Source of the DNA: Lachnospiraceae bacterium UBA1683
GTDB taxonomy: Bacteria; Bacillota; Clostridia; Lachnospirales; Lachnospiraceae
NCBI GenBank assembly: GCA_002320245.1
Contig: DCKD01000014.1
Coordinates: 1 to 29,131, forward strand
Length of the DNA stretch: 29,131 bases
Direction: 5' to 3'
Part shown: positions 7,946-15,933 of the stretch, piece after piece
How the letters are laid out: the number at the start of each line of letters is the position of its first letter
Numbering within the stretch: the stretch's first letter is position 1
The notes under the pieces: generated by a model
Told to the model about the DNA's origin: nothing
The model's input: the letters and a program-made list of their open reading frames with translations, nothing else
Databases searched by the model: none
Made by a program: the position numbers and the translations under genes

Positions 7946-7991
7946 TTTTTATGGTATAGGAAATCCGAAGAACCCTCCTATACCATAAAAA
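7946..7991. terminator. Bidirectional terminator-like inverted repeat
   Basis: A perfect 16-bp inverted repeat (7946-7961 with 7976-7991) has a 14-base loop. Its arms begin with TTTTT and end with AAAAA, so it could end transcription from ywlG on the plus strand and from nahK on the minus strand. Confidence 0.65.
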
Positions 7992-8022
7992 ACCTCTCCG
8001 GGATTTGCTCCCTGAGAGGTTT
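7987..8022 (-). terminator. Rho-independent terminator of the nahK operon
   Basis: On the minus strand AAACCTCTC and GAGAGGTTT form a 9-bp stem (8022-8014 with 7998-7990), running on into a T run, eight bases after the nahK stop codon. Confidence 0.75.
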
Positions 8023-8029
8023 CGCATAA

Positions 8030-9145
8030 TTATCTCTGATATTTTTTCACTATGGACTGCATAATATCCCACTTCTTCTCCATATCTTCCACCAGTTTGA
8101 ACTGGGTTCGGCAGCGGTCAAGATTATGACCTTCTCTGTGAATCTTAAAATAGTGGTCGCCTTCCAGATAATCTGTCAGGAACCGCATTCCACACTCAAA
8201 TGTCATGACTTTTGCTCCCATCGGAAGAAGTTCTGCCTCCTTCGGAGTCAGTTTTCCTCCGCAGCCTTCCAGAAATCCTTTTACATAAATCTCAAACAAA
8301 TCCATATCACAGGATACTTTGCTCAAATCCTGTTCGTCTTCTGCCGCAGTACTTGCGCCGAAACGGATAGAATCTCCAAAATCATTCATCGCCAGTCCCG
8401 GCATAACTGTATCCAAATCAATCACACAGATTCCTTTTCCGGTCACATTATCAATCATAATATTGTTCAGCTTTGTATCATTGTGTGTAACGCGAAGCGG
8501 AATCTCGCCCTTTTCCTGAAGTTCACCGAATACATTCGCCACGTCTTCATGGGACAGTACAAAATCAATTTCCTTCTGTACCTCTTTTGCCCTGCCGCAT
8601 ACATCTGCCTTTACCGCATCCTGAAATGTCTGAAATCTTGCTTTCGTATCATGGAATCCTACAATCGTCTCATGCAGGGTATCTGCGGGATAGTCTGCCA
8701 GAAGTCTCTGGAAATTTCCAAATGCCAGAGCACTCTGGTAAAAATCATCCGGCTTCTCCACCTGGTCAAAACAGGCAGCATCCGTGATGAATTTGTAAGA
8801 ACGCCAATACTCCCCTTTGTAATCTACAAAATATGGTTTTCCGTCCGCTGCCGGAATCACATTCAGAGTTTCACGCTCCGGGTCTCCTCCGCTTTTTTCA
8901 ATTTTATCTCTGAGGAATGAAGTTACGCTTACAATATTCTCCATCAGTTCTACCGGATTGGTAAAAATCTCCTTATTCATCCTCTGTAGAATGACTTTCA
9001 TCGTTCCCATCTCTGCAATTTTGAAAGTAAGCAGAAACGTATCATTGATATGACCGCTTCCGTAAGGCTTCTCCTCTGTCAGGACGCCCTCATATTGGAA
9101 ATTTGCAATTGCCTCATCTATCTGAACTCTGTTCACACGTGCCAT
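8030..9145 (-). CDS. nahK: N-acetylhexosamine 1-kinase (NahK-like)
   Basis: The 371-residue protein is an aminoglycoside-phosphotransferase-fold kinase closest in plan to bifidobacterial NahK (LnpB), which phosphorylates GlcNAc or GalNAc at C1 with ATP. Visible are a Gly-rich N-terminal loop (YGSGHINDTF, residues 28-37), the Brenner-like catalytic loop THNDTKLNN (220-228) and the metal-binding VIDLDTVMPG (241-250). ATG 9145 is chosen because GGGAGGAAG lies just upstream; it starts two bases after the preceding stop codon, so translation is coupled to the nucleotidyltransferase. The pairing with a GH112 phosphorylase 7 kb away supports the substrate assignment, since phosphorolysis releases HexNAc. 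Kinase fold is certain; the sugar specificity is inferred. Confidence 0.85.
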   Translation of the reverse strand: MARVNRVQIDEAIANFQYEGVLTEEKPYGSGHINDTFLLTFKIAEMGTMKVILQRMNKEIFTNPVELMENIVSVTSFLRDKIEKSGGDPERETLNVIPAADGKPYFVDYKGEYWRSYKFITDAACFDQVEKPDDFYQSALAFGNFQRLLADYPADTLHETIVGFHDTKARFQTFQDAVKADVCGRAKEVQKEIDFVLSHEDVANVFGELQEKGEIPLRVTHNDTKLNNIMIDNVTGKGICVIDLDTVMPGLAMNDFGDSIRFGASTAAEDEQDLSKVSCDMDLFEIYVKGFLEGCGGKLTPKEAELLPMGAKVMTFECGMRFLTDYLEGDHYFKIHREGHNLDRCRTQFKLVEDMEKKWDIMQSIVKKYQR

Positions 9146-9146
9146 T

Positions 9147-10073
9147 TTATACTTCCTCCCATAATTTCTGCGGATATACTCCTGCATCTTTTAATTTCTG
9201 AATCGCCTGTTCTACAACCGGCTTATCTTCCCTGTATGTAACTCCATACCATTTATCTTCTGACTCAAGCACCGCAACAGAAGCACGTCCTGCTGTCAAC
9301 AGACTGCTGACAACAGCCGGAAGAAAATACTCACATTTCATTGGATTCTCCCGAAGTCCTTTCTCCAGAAATCCCGGGAATCCTGCCTTAATCTCATCCA
9401 GGATGCTTCTGGTAAATCCCCACATATTCATAGATACCAGAGTGTCGGGTTCTACATATACCCATGTATTTCCCTCATCTTCGGAATAGGCAATTCCATT
9501 CTCCCGTTTCTCAATCCGAGTCCTCTCATTGATCTCTGTCAGTTCCTTTTGCTCGTTCAGCTCACAGATTCCTCTGGCAACATGTCCATTGTCTGTCACT
9601 GTGTTTTTCAAACCGTATGCCACCATTGTATAACGATATTTCTCATCATCCTCATGTGTGGTCAGGTAACGATAAATTGTCTCAAACGCATGTTTTCCAT
9701 AGTAGTCGTCTGCATTGATTACTGCAAACGGCCCATCCACACAATCTGCCGCGCTTAAAACCGCCTGTGCTGTTCCCCATGGTTTGACGCGTCCCTCAGG
9801 CACTTCGAATCCCTCCGGAATATTGTGCAAATCCTGATATGCATATTCGACATCCATAATCTGTCCCATCCGGTTTCCCACCGCTTCCTTGAAGTCTTTT
9901 TCATCTTCTTTTTTTATAATGAATACGACTTTTTCAAATCCCGCACGCTTTGCATCATAAATAGAAAAGTCCATAATGATATGACCTTCTCTATCGACAG
10001 GGTCAATCTGTTTTAAGCCGCCATATCGGCTTCCCATTCCTGCTGCCATAATTACTAATACCGGTTTTTTCAT
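9147..10073 (-). CDS. GalU-like sugar-1-phosphate nucleotidyltransferase
   Basis: The 308-residue protein is a nucleotidyltransferase with the N-terminal signature VIMAAGMGSRYGGLKQIDP (residues about 7-25) and the INADDYYG metal/nucleotide motif in the middle. It probably transfers UMP from UTP to a hexose- or HexNAc-1-phosphate, which suits a pathway that makes Gal-1-P and HexNAc-1-P. Exact donor and sugar cannot be read from sequence; it is more distant from classical GalU than usual. ATG 10073 has an AAGGAGGT SD. It is the first gene of a two-gene operon with nahK and diverges from an AraC-type regulator. Confidence 0.8.
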   Translation of the reverse strand: MKKPVLVIMAAGMGSRYGGLKQIDPVDREGHIIMDFSIYDAKRAGFEKVVFIIKKEDEKDFKEAVGNRMGQIMDVEYAYQDLHNIPEGFEVPEGRVKPWGTAQAVLSAADCVDGPFAVINADDYYGKHAFETIYRYLTTHEDDEKYRYTMVAYGLKNTVTDNGHVARGICELNEQKELTEINERTRIEKRENGIAYSEDEGNTWVYVEPDTLVSMNMWGFTRSILDEIKAGFPGFLEKGLRENPMKCEYFLPAVVSSLLTAGRASVAVLESEDKWYGVTYREDKPVVEQAIQKLKDAGVYPQKLWEEV

Positions 10074-10131
10074 TTTTTACCTCCTTCAGACATAAATCTG
10101 TATTGTCCGTCTCTGTTTCTTATACTCTTAT

Positions 10132-10147
10132 TGTAAACCACTTTACA
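10132..10147. promoter_or_regulatory. Operator-like palindrome TGTAAA-N4-TTTACA
   Basis: TGTAAACCACTTTACA is a perfect 6-bp inverted repeat with a 4-base centre, in the control region between the nucleotidyltransferase-nahK operon and the AraC gene. Half-sites of this kind are typical of LacI/GntR-type dimeric repressors and are also cre-like. I infer an operator but cannot name the protein. Confidence 0.45.
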
Positions 10148-10281
10148 CTGAAAATCTTTATCCGATATTTGCTTTCATTTGTACAATCTGCACTTTTGGT
10201 TTATTACAAAATATGCTATGATAAAAACACGGGATAGGTTTTCAGCAGAACGTATCAAGCCAAAAGGAGGGGAGGGATTTT

Positions 10282-11193
10282 ATGACATATACAGGTATCA
10301 CTTTTCAAAGAGAATTACAGATTGAGCAGCTTTTTTCCCTGCATTATTTTGAGTATATGAGCTCTTTTTATTTTCCCGGAGAATCCCACGATTTCTGGGA
10401 ATTTGTCTGTGTGGACAAAGGAGAAGTGAATATCGGCGCCGGGGATGCCGTACACACCCTCCGGACCGGAGAAATTGCTTTCCACGAACCGAACGAATTC
10501 CACTGGGTGAAGGCCAACGGCTCCATCGCCCCCAATCTAATCGTGATTTCTTTTTCCTGCCACAGCCCGATGATGGATTTCTTCAGGAAAAAGATTCTGC
10601 CTGTGGATGCATTTTCCCGCAATCTTCTTGCGCAGATTATCATGGATGCCGGGAATTATCTGGAAGGCAGGCTGGATAATCCCTATCAGACAGTCCTGCG
10701 GATTAATCCGCACGCCCCCGCCGCCTCCGGGCAGACGATTCAATTGAATCTGGAACAGTTTCTGATTCATTTGTACCGCCGGTATAGCTGTATTTCCAGA
10801 GGCGCGGTAGAAACGACTTCTCATCCGGATAAAACAACCAAAGAAAACAATGACACCGAAATTTTCAACCGGGTCTGCGCATATTTGAGCAGCCGCCTGA
10901 ACGGCCATGTAACCATCGAACAAATCTGCCGTGACAATCTGGTTGGGCGCTCACAGCTTCAGAGAATATTTACCCAAAAGACCGGACTTGGAATTATCGA
11001 ATATTTCTTCCGAATGAAAATTGACACTGCCAAACAGCTCATCCGCACCGAACAGATGAACTTCACACAGATTTCCGAAAAACTGGGATATACATCCGTC
11101 CACTATTTTTCCAGACAGTTCAAAAAAGTCACCGGCATGACACCCTCAGAATATTCCTCTTCCATTCGTGCCATGGCAGACGGAAAATTCTAA
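10282..11193 (+). CDS. AraC-family transcriptional regulator
   Basis: The 303-residue protein has an N-terminal cupin-like sensor domain (GEVNIGAGDAVHTLRTGEIAFHEPNEFHWV, about residues 47-77, described here by its His/Glu-rich jelly-roll strands) and two C-terminal AraC helix-turn-helix motifs from about residue 200, ending in the family signature YFSRQFKKVTGMTPSEY. ATG 10282 follows an AGGAGG-rich SD. It is divergent from the nucleotidyltransferase-nahK operon, so it probably controls that operon and perhaps the ABC importer it faces tail-to-tail. The inducer is unknown but is likely a host sugar. Confidence 0.9.
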   Translation: MTYTGITFQRELQIEQLFSLHYFEYMSSFYFPGESHDFWEFVCVDKGEVNIGAGDAVHTLRTGEIAFHEPNEFHWVKANGSIAPNLIVISFSCHSPMMDFFRKKILPVDAFSRNLLAQIIMDAGNYLEGRLDNPYQTVLRINPHAPAASGQTIQLNLEQFLIHLYRRYSCISRGAVETTSHPDKTTKENNDTEIFNRVCAYLSSRLNGHVTIEQICRDNLVGRSQLQRIFTQKTGLGIIEYFFRMKIDTAKQLIRTEQMNFTQISEKLGYTSVHYFSRQFKKVTGMTPSEYSSSIRAMADGKF

Positions 11194-11198
11194 TGTAT

Positions 11199-11239
11199 AT
11201 AAAAAGGGGACAGTCCCCCTTGCAAAAGGGACAGTCCCC
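11199..11239 (-). terminator. Repeat-derived terminator of the ABC importer operon
   Basis: Two copies of a GGGGACAGTCCCC-type unit (11206-11218 and 11228-11239) pair into a 12-bp stem with one A-A mismatch and a 10-base loop. On the minus strand the stem runs into TTTTTATA, 19 bases after the small membrane gene, so it is a good terminator for the importer operon. It lies at the tail-to-tail junction with the AraC gene. Confidence 0.65.
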
Positions 11240-11257
11240 AAAATACTAAAATACTGT

Positions 11258-11425
11258 CTACTTATAACGATGATTGTATACGAACAGCAGCGTCAAAAGT
11301 CCAATCAGGCCAACAAGTTCCATGATAAGCCCTGTGGCGCTGATATTCTTCTGTCCGATAATGATTAGCGCAAGACACACAACGAATACAATCCCCATAA
11401 TTATATTTCTAACTGCATTATTCAT
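11258..11425 (-). CDS. Small two-helix membrane protein at the end of the importer operon
   Basis: A 55-residue product with two hydrophobic segments (IIMGIVFVVCLALIII, about residues 8-23, and LIMELVGLIGLLTLLFVY, about 33-50) separated by a short GQKNISATG loop, ending in a basic NHRYK tail. It starts 12 bases after the MalG-like permease stop with an AGGGGG SD. I recall similar tiny proteins beside sugar ABC transporters of Lachnospiraceae (possibly DUF6903), but that assignment is from memory. It may be an accessory or stability subunit of the importer; nothing in the sequence proves this. Confidence 0.75.
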   Translation of the reverse strand: MNNAVRNIIMGIVFVVCLALIIIGQKNISATGLIMELVGLIGLLTLLFVYNHRYK

Positions 11426-11437
11426 CACGATATCCCC

Positions 11438-12307
11438 CTAACCTTTCAGACCGCCAAGAGTCATACCTTCTGTCAGCTTCTTCTGTACACAAATATAGAA
11501 AATCAGTACCGGAAGCATAACAATTACAAGTCCGGCATACATAATGCCATAGTTTGTGGCCGTTCTCTCTACCGCCATCAGATTCTTCAGCCCCATAGCA
11601 ATTGTGCCGTGTTCATCCATCAGCGTGTATGCGATGATGTATTCATTCCAGAATGTAAGGAAATTGAACAGAAGCACTGTAATAATGCTTGGCTTTGCCA
11701 TTGGAATCATAATCTTTACCATTGTCTTAAAATAACCGCATCCGTCAATATATGCCGCCTCTTCAAATCCTTTTGGCAATGACCTGAAATAACTGCTCAG
11801 CAGATATACCGTAAATGGCAGATTCGTCGCCGCATAAATCAACGCCAGCATAAACCTGTTGTCCAAAAAGAGCTGGAATCCCAGAGCACTGTCCCAATCA
11901 CTCAGCATCAGGAAGATTGGCACTACAATATAGTTTACATTGATGAACAGGCCTGCCATAAATAAAAGATTCAATATCTTGTTTCCTTTGAACTTGAACC
12001 TGGACAATGCATAGGAGGCCGGAAGCGCAATGACAAGAATCAACAGCAACGCAAGTACTGTCACCAAGATTGTATTGAACAGGAACTCTCCCATCCGCGC
12101 ATCCTGAAATGCCACCTGATAGTTCTGTACGAACATCTGCTTCGGAAGTGCCCATGGATTCGTGCCCGCACCGATAAATTCGGAGTTTTTCTTAAAGCTT
12201 GCCATGAATACCCAGGCAACAGGAACGATAATGGTTATCGCCAGTACAATAAGAGCGATGTAGATAACACCTTTGCCGACAATATTCCCAGATTTTTTCT
12301 TATTCAT
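11438..12307 (-). CDS. Carbohydrate ABC transporter permease, MalG type
   Basis: The 289-residue inner-membrane protein has about six hydrophobic segments and the cytoplasmic EAA loop (EEAAYIDGCGYFKTMVKI, about residues 188-205) that docks on the ATPase. It forms a heterodimer with the permease encoded 16 bases upstream. The ATG at 12307 follows AAAGGAGG. No ATP-binding subunit is encoded nearby, so the complex probably uses a shared MsmX-type ATPase as many Firmicute sugar importers do. Substrate is inferred from context to be lacto-N-biose, galacto-N-biose or a related glycan fragment. Confidence 0.93.
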   Translation of the reverse strand: MNKKKSGNIVGKGVIYIALIVLAITIIVPVAWVFMASFKKNSEFIGAGTNPWALPKQMFVQNYQVAFQDARMGEFLFNTILVTVLALLLILVIALPASYALSRFKFKGNKILNLLFMAGLFINVNYIVVPIFLMLSDWDSALGFQLFLDNRFMLALIYAATNLPFTVYLLSSYFRSLPKGFEEAAYIDGCGYFKTMVKIMIPMAKPSIITVLLFNFLTFWNEYIIAYTLMDEHGTIAMGLKNLMAVERTATNYGIMYAGLVIVMLPVLIFYICVQKKLTEGMTLGGLKG

Positions 12308-12323
12308 ATTCTCGACCTCCTTT

Positions 12324-13214
12324 CTACATCTCGTAAACTTCTCTGTCTGTTATCTTATTTACAATAGCCGCCAGAACAAATGAGAAGAGGAATACAACTA
12401 CGCCAATCGCCATACCATATCCATAAGCCCCGTTTCCATATGCCTGTTTGTACATATAGTTCAGGAATACTTCTGTCTTTCCATTCGGTCCGCCGTCTGT
12501 CATAATCTGAACAAACAGAAAACTCAGGTTGATTGTACTGATGATATAAAATGTCAATGTTGTTCTGATATTTGTCCAAATAAGCGGAAGCGTTACTGAA
12601 AAAAATGTATGTATCTCGGAAGAGCCGTCCAGCGCAGCCGCCTCATAAAGATCTTCCGGTATTGCCGCCATTCCGGACATATACATTACCATATAATATC
12701 CAATTGCCTGCCACACAAGCGCAAAGATTACAGAATAAATAACAATATTCGGTTCTCCCATCCACTTATGCGTCAGTCCATCCAGATGTATTGCTTCCAA
12801 AAATGTATTCAAAAGACCATTGCTCGGATCGTAAATAGCCCCGAAAATACCTCCGATAACTACGATACTCAGAATATTCGGTATGTAAAAAACAATCCGG
12901 AAAAATGTCTTTCCCTTAAATTTTCCTCGCTGGAGCAGTGCTGCAAACAAAACAGCAAGTACAATTGTAAAAATCATTACCATTACAATAATAAGGATAG
13001 TATTCTGCATCGCCTCCAGAAAATTCTTATCCTGCATCAATGTCTTAAAATTAGACAGTCCTACAAATTCACTTGTATTCGTAATCGCTCCCATGCGGAA
13101 AAGAGACATTTTAAATACATTAATCGTTGGGTAAAATATAAAAATTGCCATCAATATAACGGCAGGTGCAAGACATCCGAATATAAACCGGCGCTGCGCT
13201 TTTTCTCTATTCAT
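12324..13214 (-). CDS. Carbohydrate ABC transporter permease, MalF type
   Basis: The 296-residue membrane protein has a short cytoplasmic N-terminus, about six hydrophobic segments and the EAA loop YEAAALDGSSEIHTFFSV in the C-terminal third. It is the partner of the MalG-type permease just downstream. The ATG at 13214 has GGAAGGAG upstream. The 75-base gap separating it from the binding-protein gene holds a stable hairpin, which probably sets the usual high binding-protein to permease ratio. Confidence 0.93.
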   Translation of the reverse strand: MNREKAQRRFIFGCLAPAVILMAIFIFYPTINVFKMSLFRMGAITNTSEFVGLSNFKTLMQDKNFLEAMQNTILIIVMVMIFTIVLAVLFAALLQRGKFKGKTFFRIVFYIPNILSIVVIGGIFGAIYDPSNGLLNTFLEAIHLDGLTHKWMGEPNIVIYSVIFALVWQAIGYYMVMYMSGMAAIPEDLYEAAALDGSSEIHTFFSVTLPLIWTNIRTTLTFYIISTINLSFLFVQIMTDGGPNGKTEVFLNYMYKQAYGNGAYGYGMAIGVVVFLFSFVLAAIVNKITDREVYEM

Positions 13215-13237
13215 ATCCCGTCTCCTTCCTTTTTTAA

Positions 13238-13265
13238 CAGCGGCAGATTATACAATCCGCCGCTG
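13238..13265 (-). terminator. Hairpin between binding protein and permeases
   Basis: CAGCGGC and GCCGCTG form a perfect 7-bp stem that can be extended inside by GATT/AATC. No T run follows on the minus strand. It probably protects the upstream binding-protein mRNA or attenuates read-through into the permease genes. Confidence 0.55.
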
Positions 13266-13289
13266 CTCTTAAGCTGCCTTTATGTATGT

Positions 13290-14687
13290 TTATTGCTCCA
13301 GGTTATCTGCACATTTTTCCCATGTTTCAACCAACTGTTTCTGCCACTCATCTACTGTCATATCTCCAGTATTGATGGACTCTGTTGCGCCATAAATATT
13401 CTTCTGTACGTCAAGACCTTCAATTGGTTTTGTTGTTGCCAGTTTACCTGTAACAGCTACAATGTCGTCTGCTGTTGTAGATGCATAAACATCTTTTGTT
13501 GTTCCGTCAGGAAGCTTCTCTGCTGCGCCCTTAACCGGTGCAACGATTGGAGCTGCTGACTCTTTTCCTGTTTCCTTATCTACAGTAGTATTATTCAGAA
13601 GAATGTCTACAACTGTATCTGAATACATAAATTTAACAAATTCTTTTGCCAGATCCATGTTCGGAGCATCCTTTGGTACCCACATCTGCTCTGTAAACAT
13701 ATAAACAGCCTGTGTGTCATCTCCATCCCACTTCGGTGCAGGCATCATTCCCCATTCAAAATCATCCGGTGTAGATGCTGCCATCTCTGCGATTACCCAG
13801 TTACCATTTGGCATAAAGAGTGCTTTTCCGTCAATTACGTTCTGCTGATTAATCTTGAATCCGCCATCAGCATTTGCATTTGCAACGGTATCTTCCTGTG
13901 TATATTCAGGGCTGACAAGTTTTCCTAATGTATCCAGTACTTTTTCTCCTGACTCAGATGTCCATGTGTCAGCATTGTACTGTAACGCATCATTATAGAA
14001 GTCCATTCCACCAGCCTGTTCAAGCATTGTATACACTGTTGAATCCAAATATCCTGATGTCGGGAATGTAAACAGTGAAACACCGTCAGCTTTTGCCTGA
14101 TCTCCTAAAGCAAAGAACTCATCCCATGTTGTCGGCAAATCATATTTCTTCTGATCTCCCTCGAACAGATTTTTGTTGTACCAAAGACCTGTTGGTGTGT
14201 AGAAAATCGGTGCCAGATATACTTTTCCGTCTCCGTATGGCTGTGCATCTGTACCATCCAGAATACCATCAAGCATCTTATCCTTTAATTCATCATCGAA
14301 CACATCAGAGATATCTGCCACTGCATTTTCTTTCAGCATGTTCTCTGTGAATCCGCTTGGCTGTCCAAGGTTGTAATATACAACATCCGGATAATCTTTG
14401 TTTTTGATTTTTTTTGTTAAATCCTGATCCAGCTCGGAAGAAATATCAAGTTCTACTTTAACCCCTTCATTCTCAGCTTCAAACGCTTCTGCAATATCCT
14501 TCCAAATCTGTTCCCCGTTACCGCCGTTAAAAGCCGCAACTTTCAGTACCTGCTCGCCATCTTTCCCTGTTGTTTTGTCAGCATCCTTGTCAGATGAGCC
14601 GCCGTTTCCACATCCTGCAAGAGATGAAACAGCCATAGCGGAAACAAGCGATACAGCTACCAGTTTTTTCACCAATTTTGCTTTCAT
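13290..14687 (-). CDS. Sugar ABC transporter substrate-binding lipoprotein
   Basis: The 465-residue protein has a lipoprotein signal peptide: basic MKAKLVKK, a hydrophobic stretch and the lipobox SLAGC with Cys26 as the predicted lipidated residue, followed by a Gly/Ser/Asp-rich linker. The rest matches family-1 (MalE/UgpB type) solute-binding proteins, with VLKVAAFNGGNGEQIWKDIA starting the mature fold and PTTWDEFFALGDQAKADG in the middle. It should capture the sugar outside the membrane for the two permeases downstream. SD is AAGGAGGAG. Ligand is unknown; a host-derived HexNAc disaccharide is inferred from the nearby GH112 phosphorylase. Confidence 0.93.
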   Translation of the reverse strand: MKAKLVKKLVAVSLVSAMAVSSLAGCGNGGSSDKDADKTTGKDGEQVLKVAAFNGGNGEQIWKDIAEAFEAENEGVKVELDISSELDQDLTKKIKNKDYPDVVYYNLGQPSGFTENMLKENAVADISDVFDDELKDKMLDGILDGTDAQPYGDGKVYLAPIFYTPTGLWYNKNLFEGDQKKYDLPTTWDEFFALGDQAKADGVSLFTFPTSGYLDSTVYTMLEQAGGMDFYNDALQYNADTWTSESGEKVLDTLGKLVSPEYTQEDTVANANADGGFKINQQNVIDGKALFMPNGNWVIAEMAASTPDDFEWGMMPAPKWDGDDTQAVYMFTEQMWVPKDAPNMDLAKEFVKFMYSDTVVDILLNNTTVDKETGKESAAPIVAPVKGAAEKLPDGTTKDVYASTTADDIVAVTGKLATTKPIEGLDVQKNIYGATESINTGDMTVDEWQKQLVETWEKCADNLEQ

Positions 14688-14708
14688 AACCTAACTCCTC
14701 CTTGCCGC

Positions 14709-14755
14709 ATGACGCATGCGGTCTGAATTATTAATAGAAAAATAGTATGCGTCAT
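14709..14755. promoter_or_regulatory. Inverted repeat ATGACGCAT / ATGCGTCAT upstream of the binding protein
   Basis: ATGACGCAT (14709-14717) and its reverse complement ATGCGTCAT (14747-14755) are 29 bases apart, upstream of the binding-protein start. They could be paired regulator half-sites or a leader stem. A TATAAT box lies at 14785-14780 on the minus strand without a recognisable -35 box, as expected for an activator-dependent promoter, so this repeat would fall in the transcribed leader. Confidence 0.4.
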
Positions 14756-14779
14756 TTACTATTCCTTGATTTATTAAGT

Positions 14780-14785
14780 ATTATA
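14780..14785 (-). promoter_or_regulatory. -10 box of the ABC importer promoter (candidate)
   Basis: A perfect TATAAT on the minus strand lies 93 bases before the binding-protein start, with no consensus -35 box. This fits positive control by the divergent AraC-type regulator. Confidence 0.35.
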
Positions 14786-14910
14786 AACGCATTTGCTTTT
14801 TCTTTCTATCTTTCTATTGCTGCGTTTTTTATATTTATTGCTTTTTTTGTGCATTTTATGTATTATATTATTATATTGCAATATTCAAACCAAACATTTT
14901 CAACAATTTC

Positions 14911-15789
14911 ATGAAAGGATATTTTATGAGCAATTATCATTATTCCATAAAAGCCTCTGGTATATCAAAACTAAATATCAAATTATTATCTGTCTCCACT
15001 TCAAAAGCGGAAGACGACTGGAAAAGCATCCCCCACACCCATCCGTTTACAGAGCTGTTCTTTGTAACTGCCGGAAATGGCTTTTTTCTCTGTGAGCAGG
15101 ACCGCCATCCTATCAAATCCGGAGATTTAATTATCACACCGCCTTACACCGAACATACAGAACAGTCCGGCAAAACACATCCACTGGAATATTTTGTACT
15201 TGGAATTGATAAGATTTCTTTTCTGGGCTCGAATCAGTCCCCTGTTCAGATTCTTCAGAATTTCGGAAAGGATTCCGCTATTCCGGAGTTACTCAAGCAG
15301 ATTCTTCTGGAAGCAAAAACGGAACAATATGCCTCGGACATTATCTGCCAGAATCTGCTGGAGATACTTTTACTAAAAATCATCCGTTCCCGGAAGCTGA
15401 TTCCCATATCCATCACTTCCGTAAAGATGACCAAAGAATGCGCACAGATTAAACAATTCATTGATAAAAACTATGCACAGCGCATCACGCTGGATACGCT
15501 GACCGGCTTTACCCATATGAATAAATATTATCTGGTCCATTCGTTCACAAAATATACCGGGATGTCACCTATACAGTACCTGAACAAACGCCGTCTGGAA
15601 TCTGCCTGCTATCTGCTGACTTCCTTTAATTATTCCATATCGGATATTGCCTCCATGACAGGATTTTCTTCACAATCCTACTTTACGCAGGCCTTCCGAA
15701 AGACCTATAGGACAACACCCGTAAAGTACCGGCAGACACATATTCAGAAAAATGTAGAACCAGACAATGAAATGCCCGAAAAAAATTAA
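14911..15789 (+). CDS. AraC-family regulator of the importer operon
   Basis: The first plausible start (FMKGYFMSN) gives 292 residues; ATG 14926 (MSNYHYS) is also possible. The N-terminal half is a cupin-like sensor with HTHPFTELFFVTAGNGFF and a later SGDLIITPPYTEHTE strand pair. The C-terminal third has two helix-turn-helix motifs, with SISDIASMTGFSSQSYFTQ and the closing FRKTYRTTPVKYR family signature. It diverges from the binding-protein gene and converges on the GH112 gene, so it most likely activates the importer in response to a sugar. It is not closely similar to the other AraC protein here, so the two probably sense different signals. Confidence 0.9.
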   Translation: MKGYFMSNYHYSIKASGISKLNIKLLSVSTSKAEDDWKSIPHTHPFTELFFVTAGNGFFLCEQDRHPIKSGDLIITPPYTEHTEQSGKTHPLEYFVLGIDKISFLGSNQSPVQILQNFGKDSAIPELLKQILLEAKTEQYASDIICQNLLEILLLKIIRSRKLIPISITSVKMTKECAQIKQFIDKNYAQRITLDTLTGFTHMNKYYLVHSFTKYTGMSPIQYLNKRRLESACYLLTSFNYSISDIASMTGFSSQSYFTQAFRKTYRTTPVKYRQTHIQKNVEPDNEMPEKN

Positions 15790-15863
15790 GTCCAACCGCA
15801 CTTCTATGTGTCTTTGCTATTTGCCATTTCTCTTCGGCAGCAAATCTGCAGGTAACGAACCAG

Positions 15864-15927
15864 AGGGGACTGTCCCTTTTGCGCAGGGGACTGTCCCCTT
15901 TGCAAAAGGGACTGTCCCCTCTGCTTT
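15864..15927 (+). terminator. Triple GGGGACTGTCCCC repeat forming the AraC gene terminator
   Basis: Three copies (15865-15876, 15886-15898, 15908-15919) are arranged so that 15864-15883 pairs with 15902-15921 over 20 bp with a single central T-T mismatch, with the middle copy in the loop. TGCTTTTTT follows on the plus strand. This is the reverse complement of the repeat at 11206-11239 and again lies at a tail-to-tail gene junction. Confidence 0.65.
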
Positions 15928-15933
15928 TTTCAC

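Noticed and set aside
12609..13559. 316-codon plus-strand ORF opposite the permease and binding-protein genes
   Set aside because: It is antisense to clear transporter genes, with low-complexity Asn/Lys/Cys composition and no SD.
15864..15921. CRISPR-like array of short repeats
   Set aside because: There are only three 13-bp palindromes with 9-bp spacers; spacing and length do not fit a CRISPR array.
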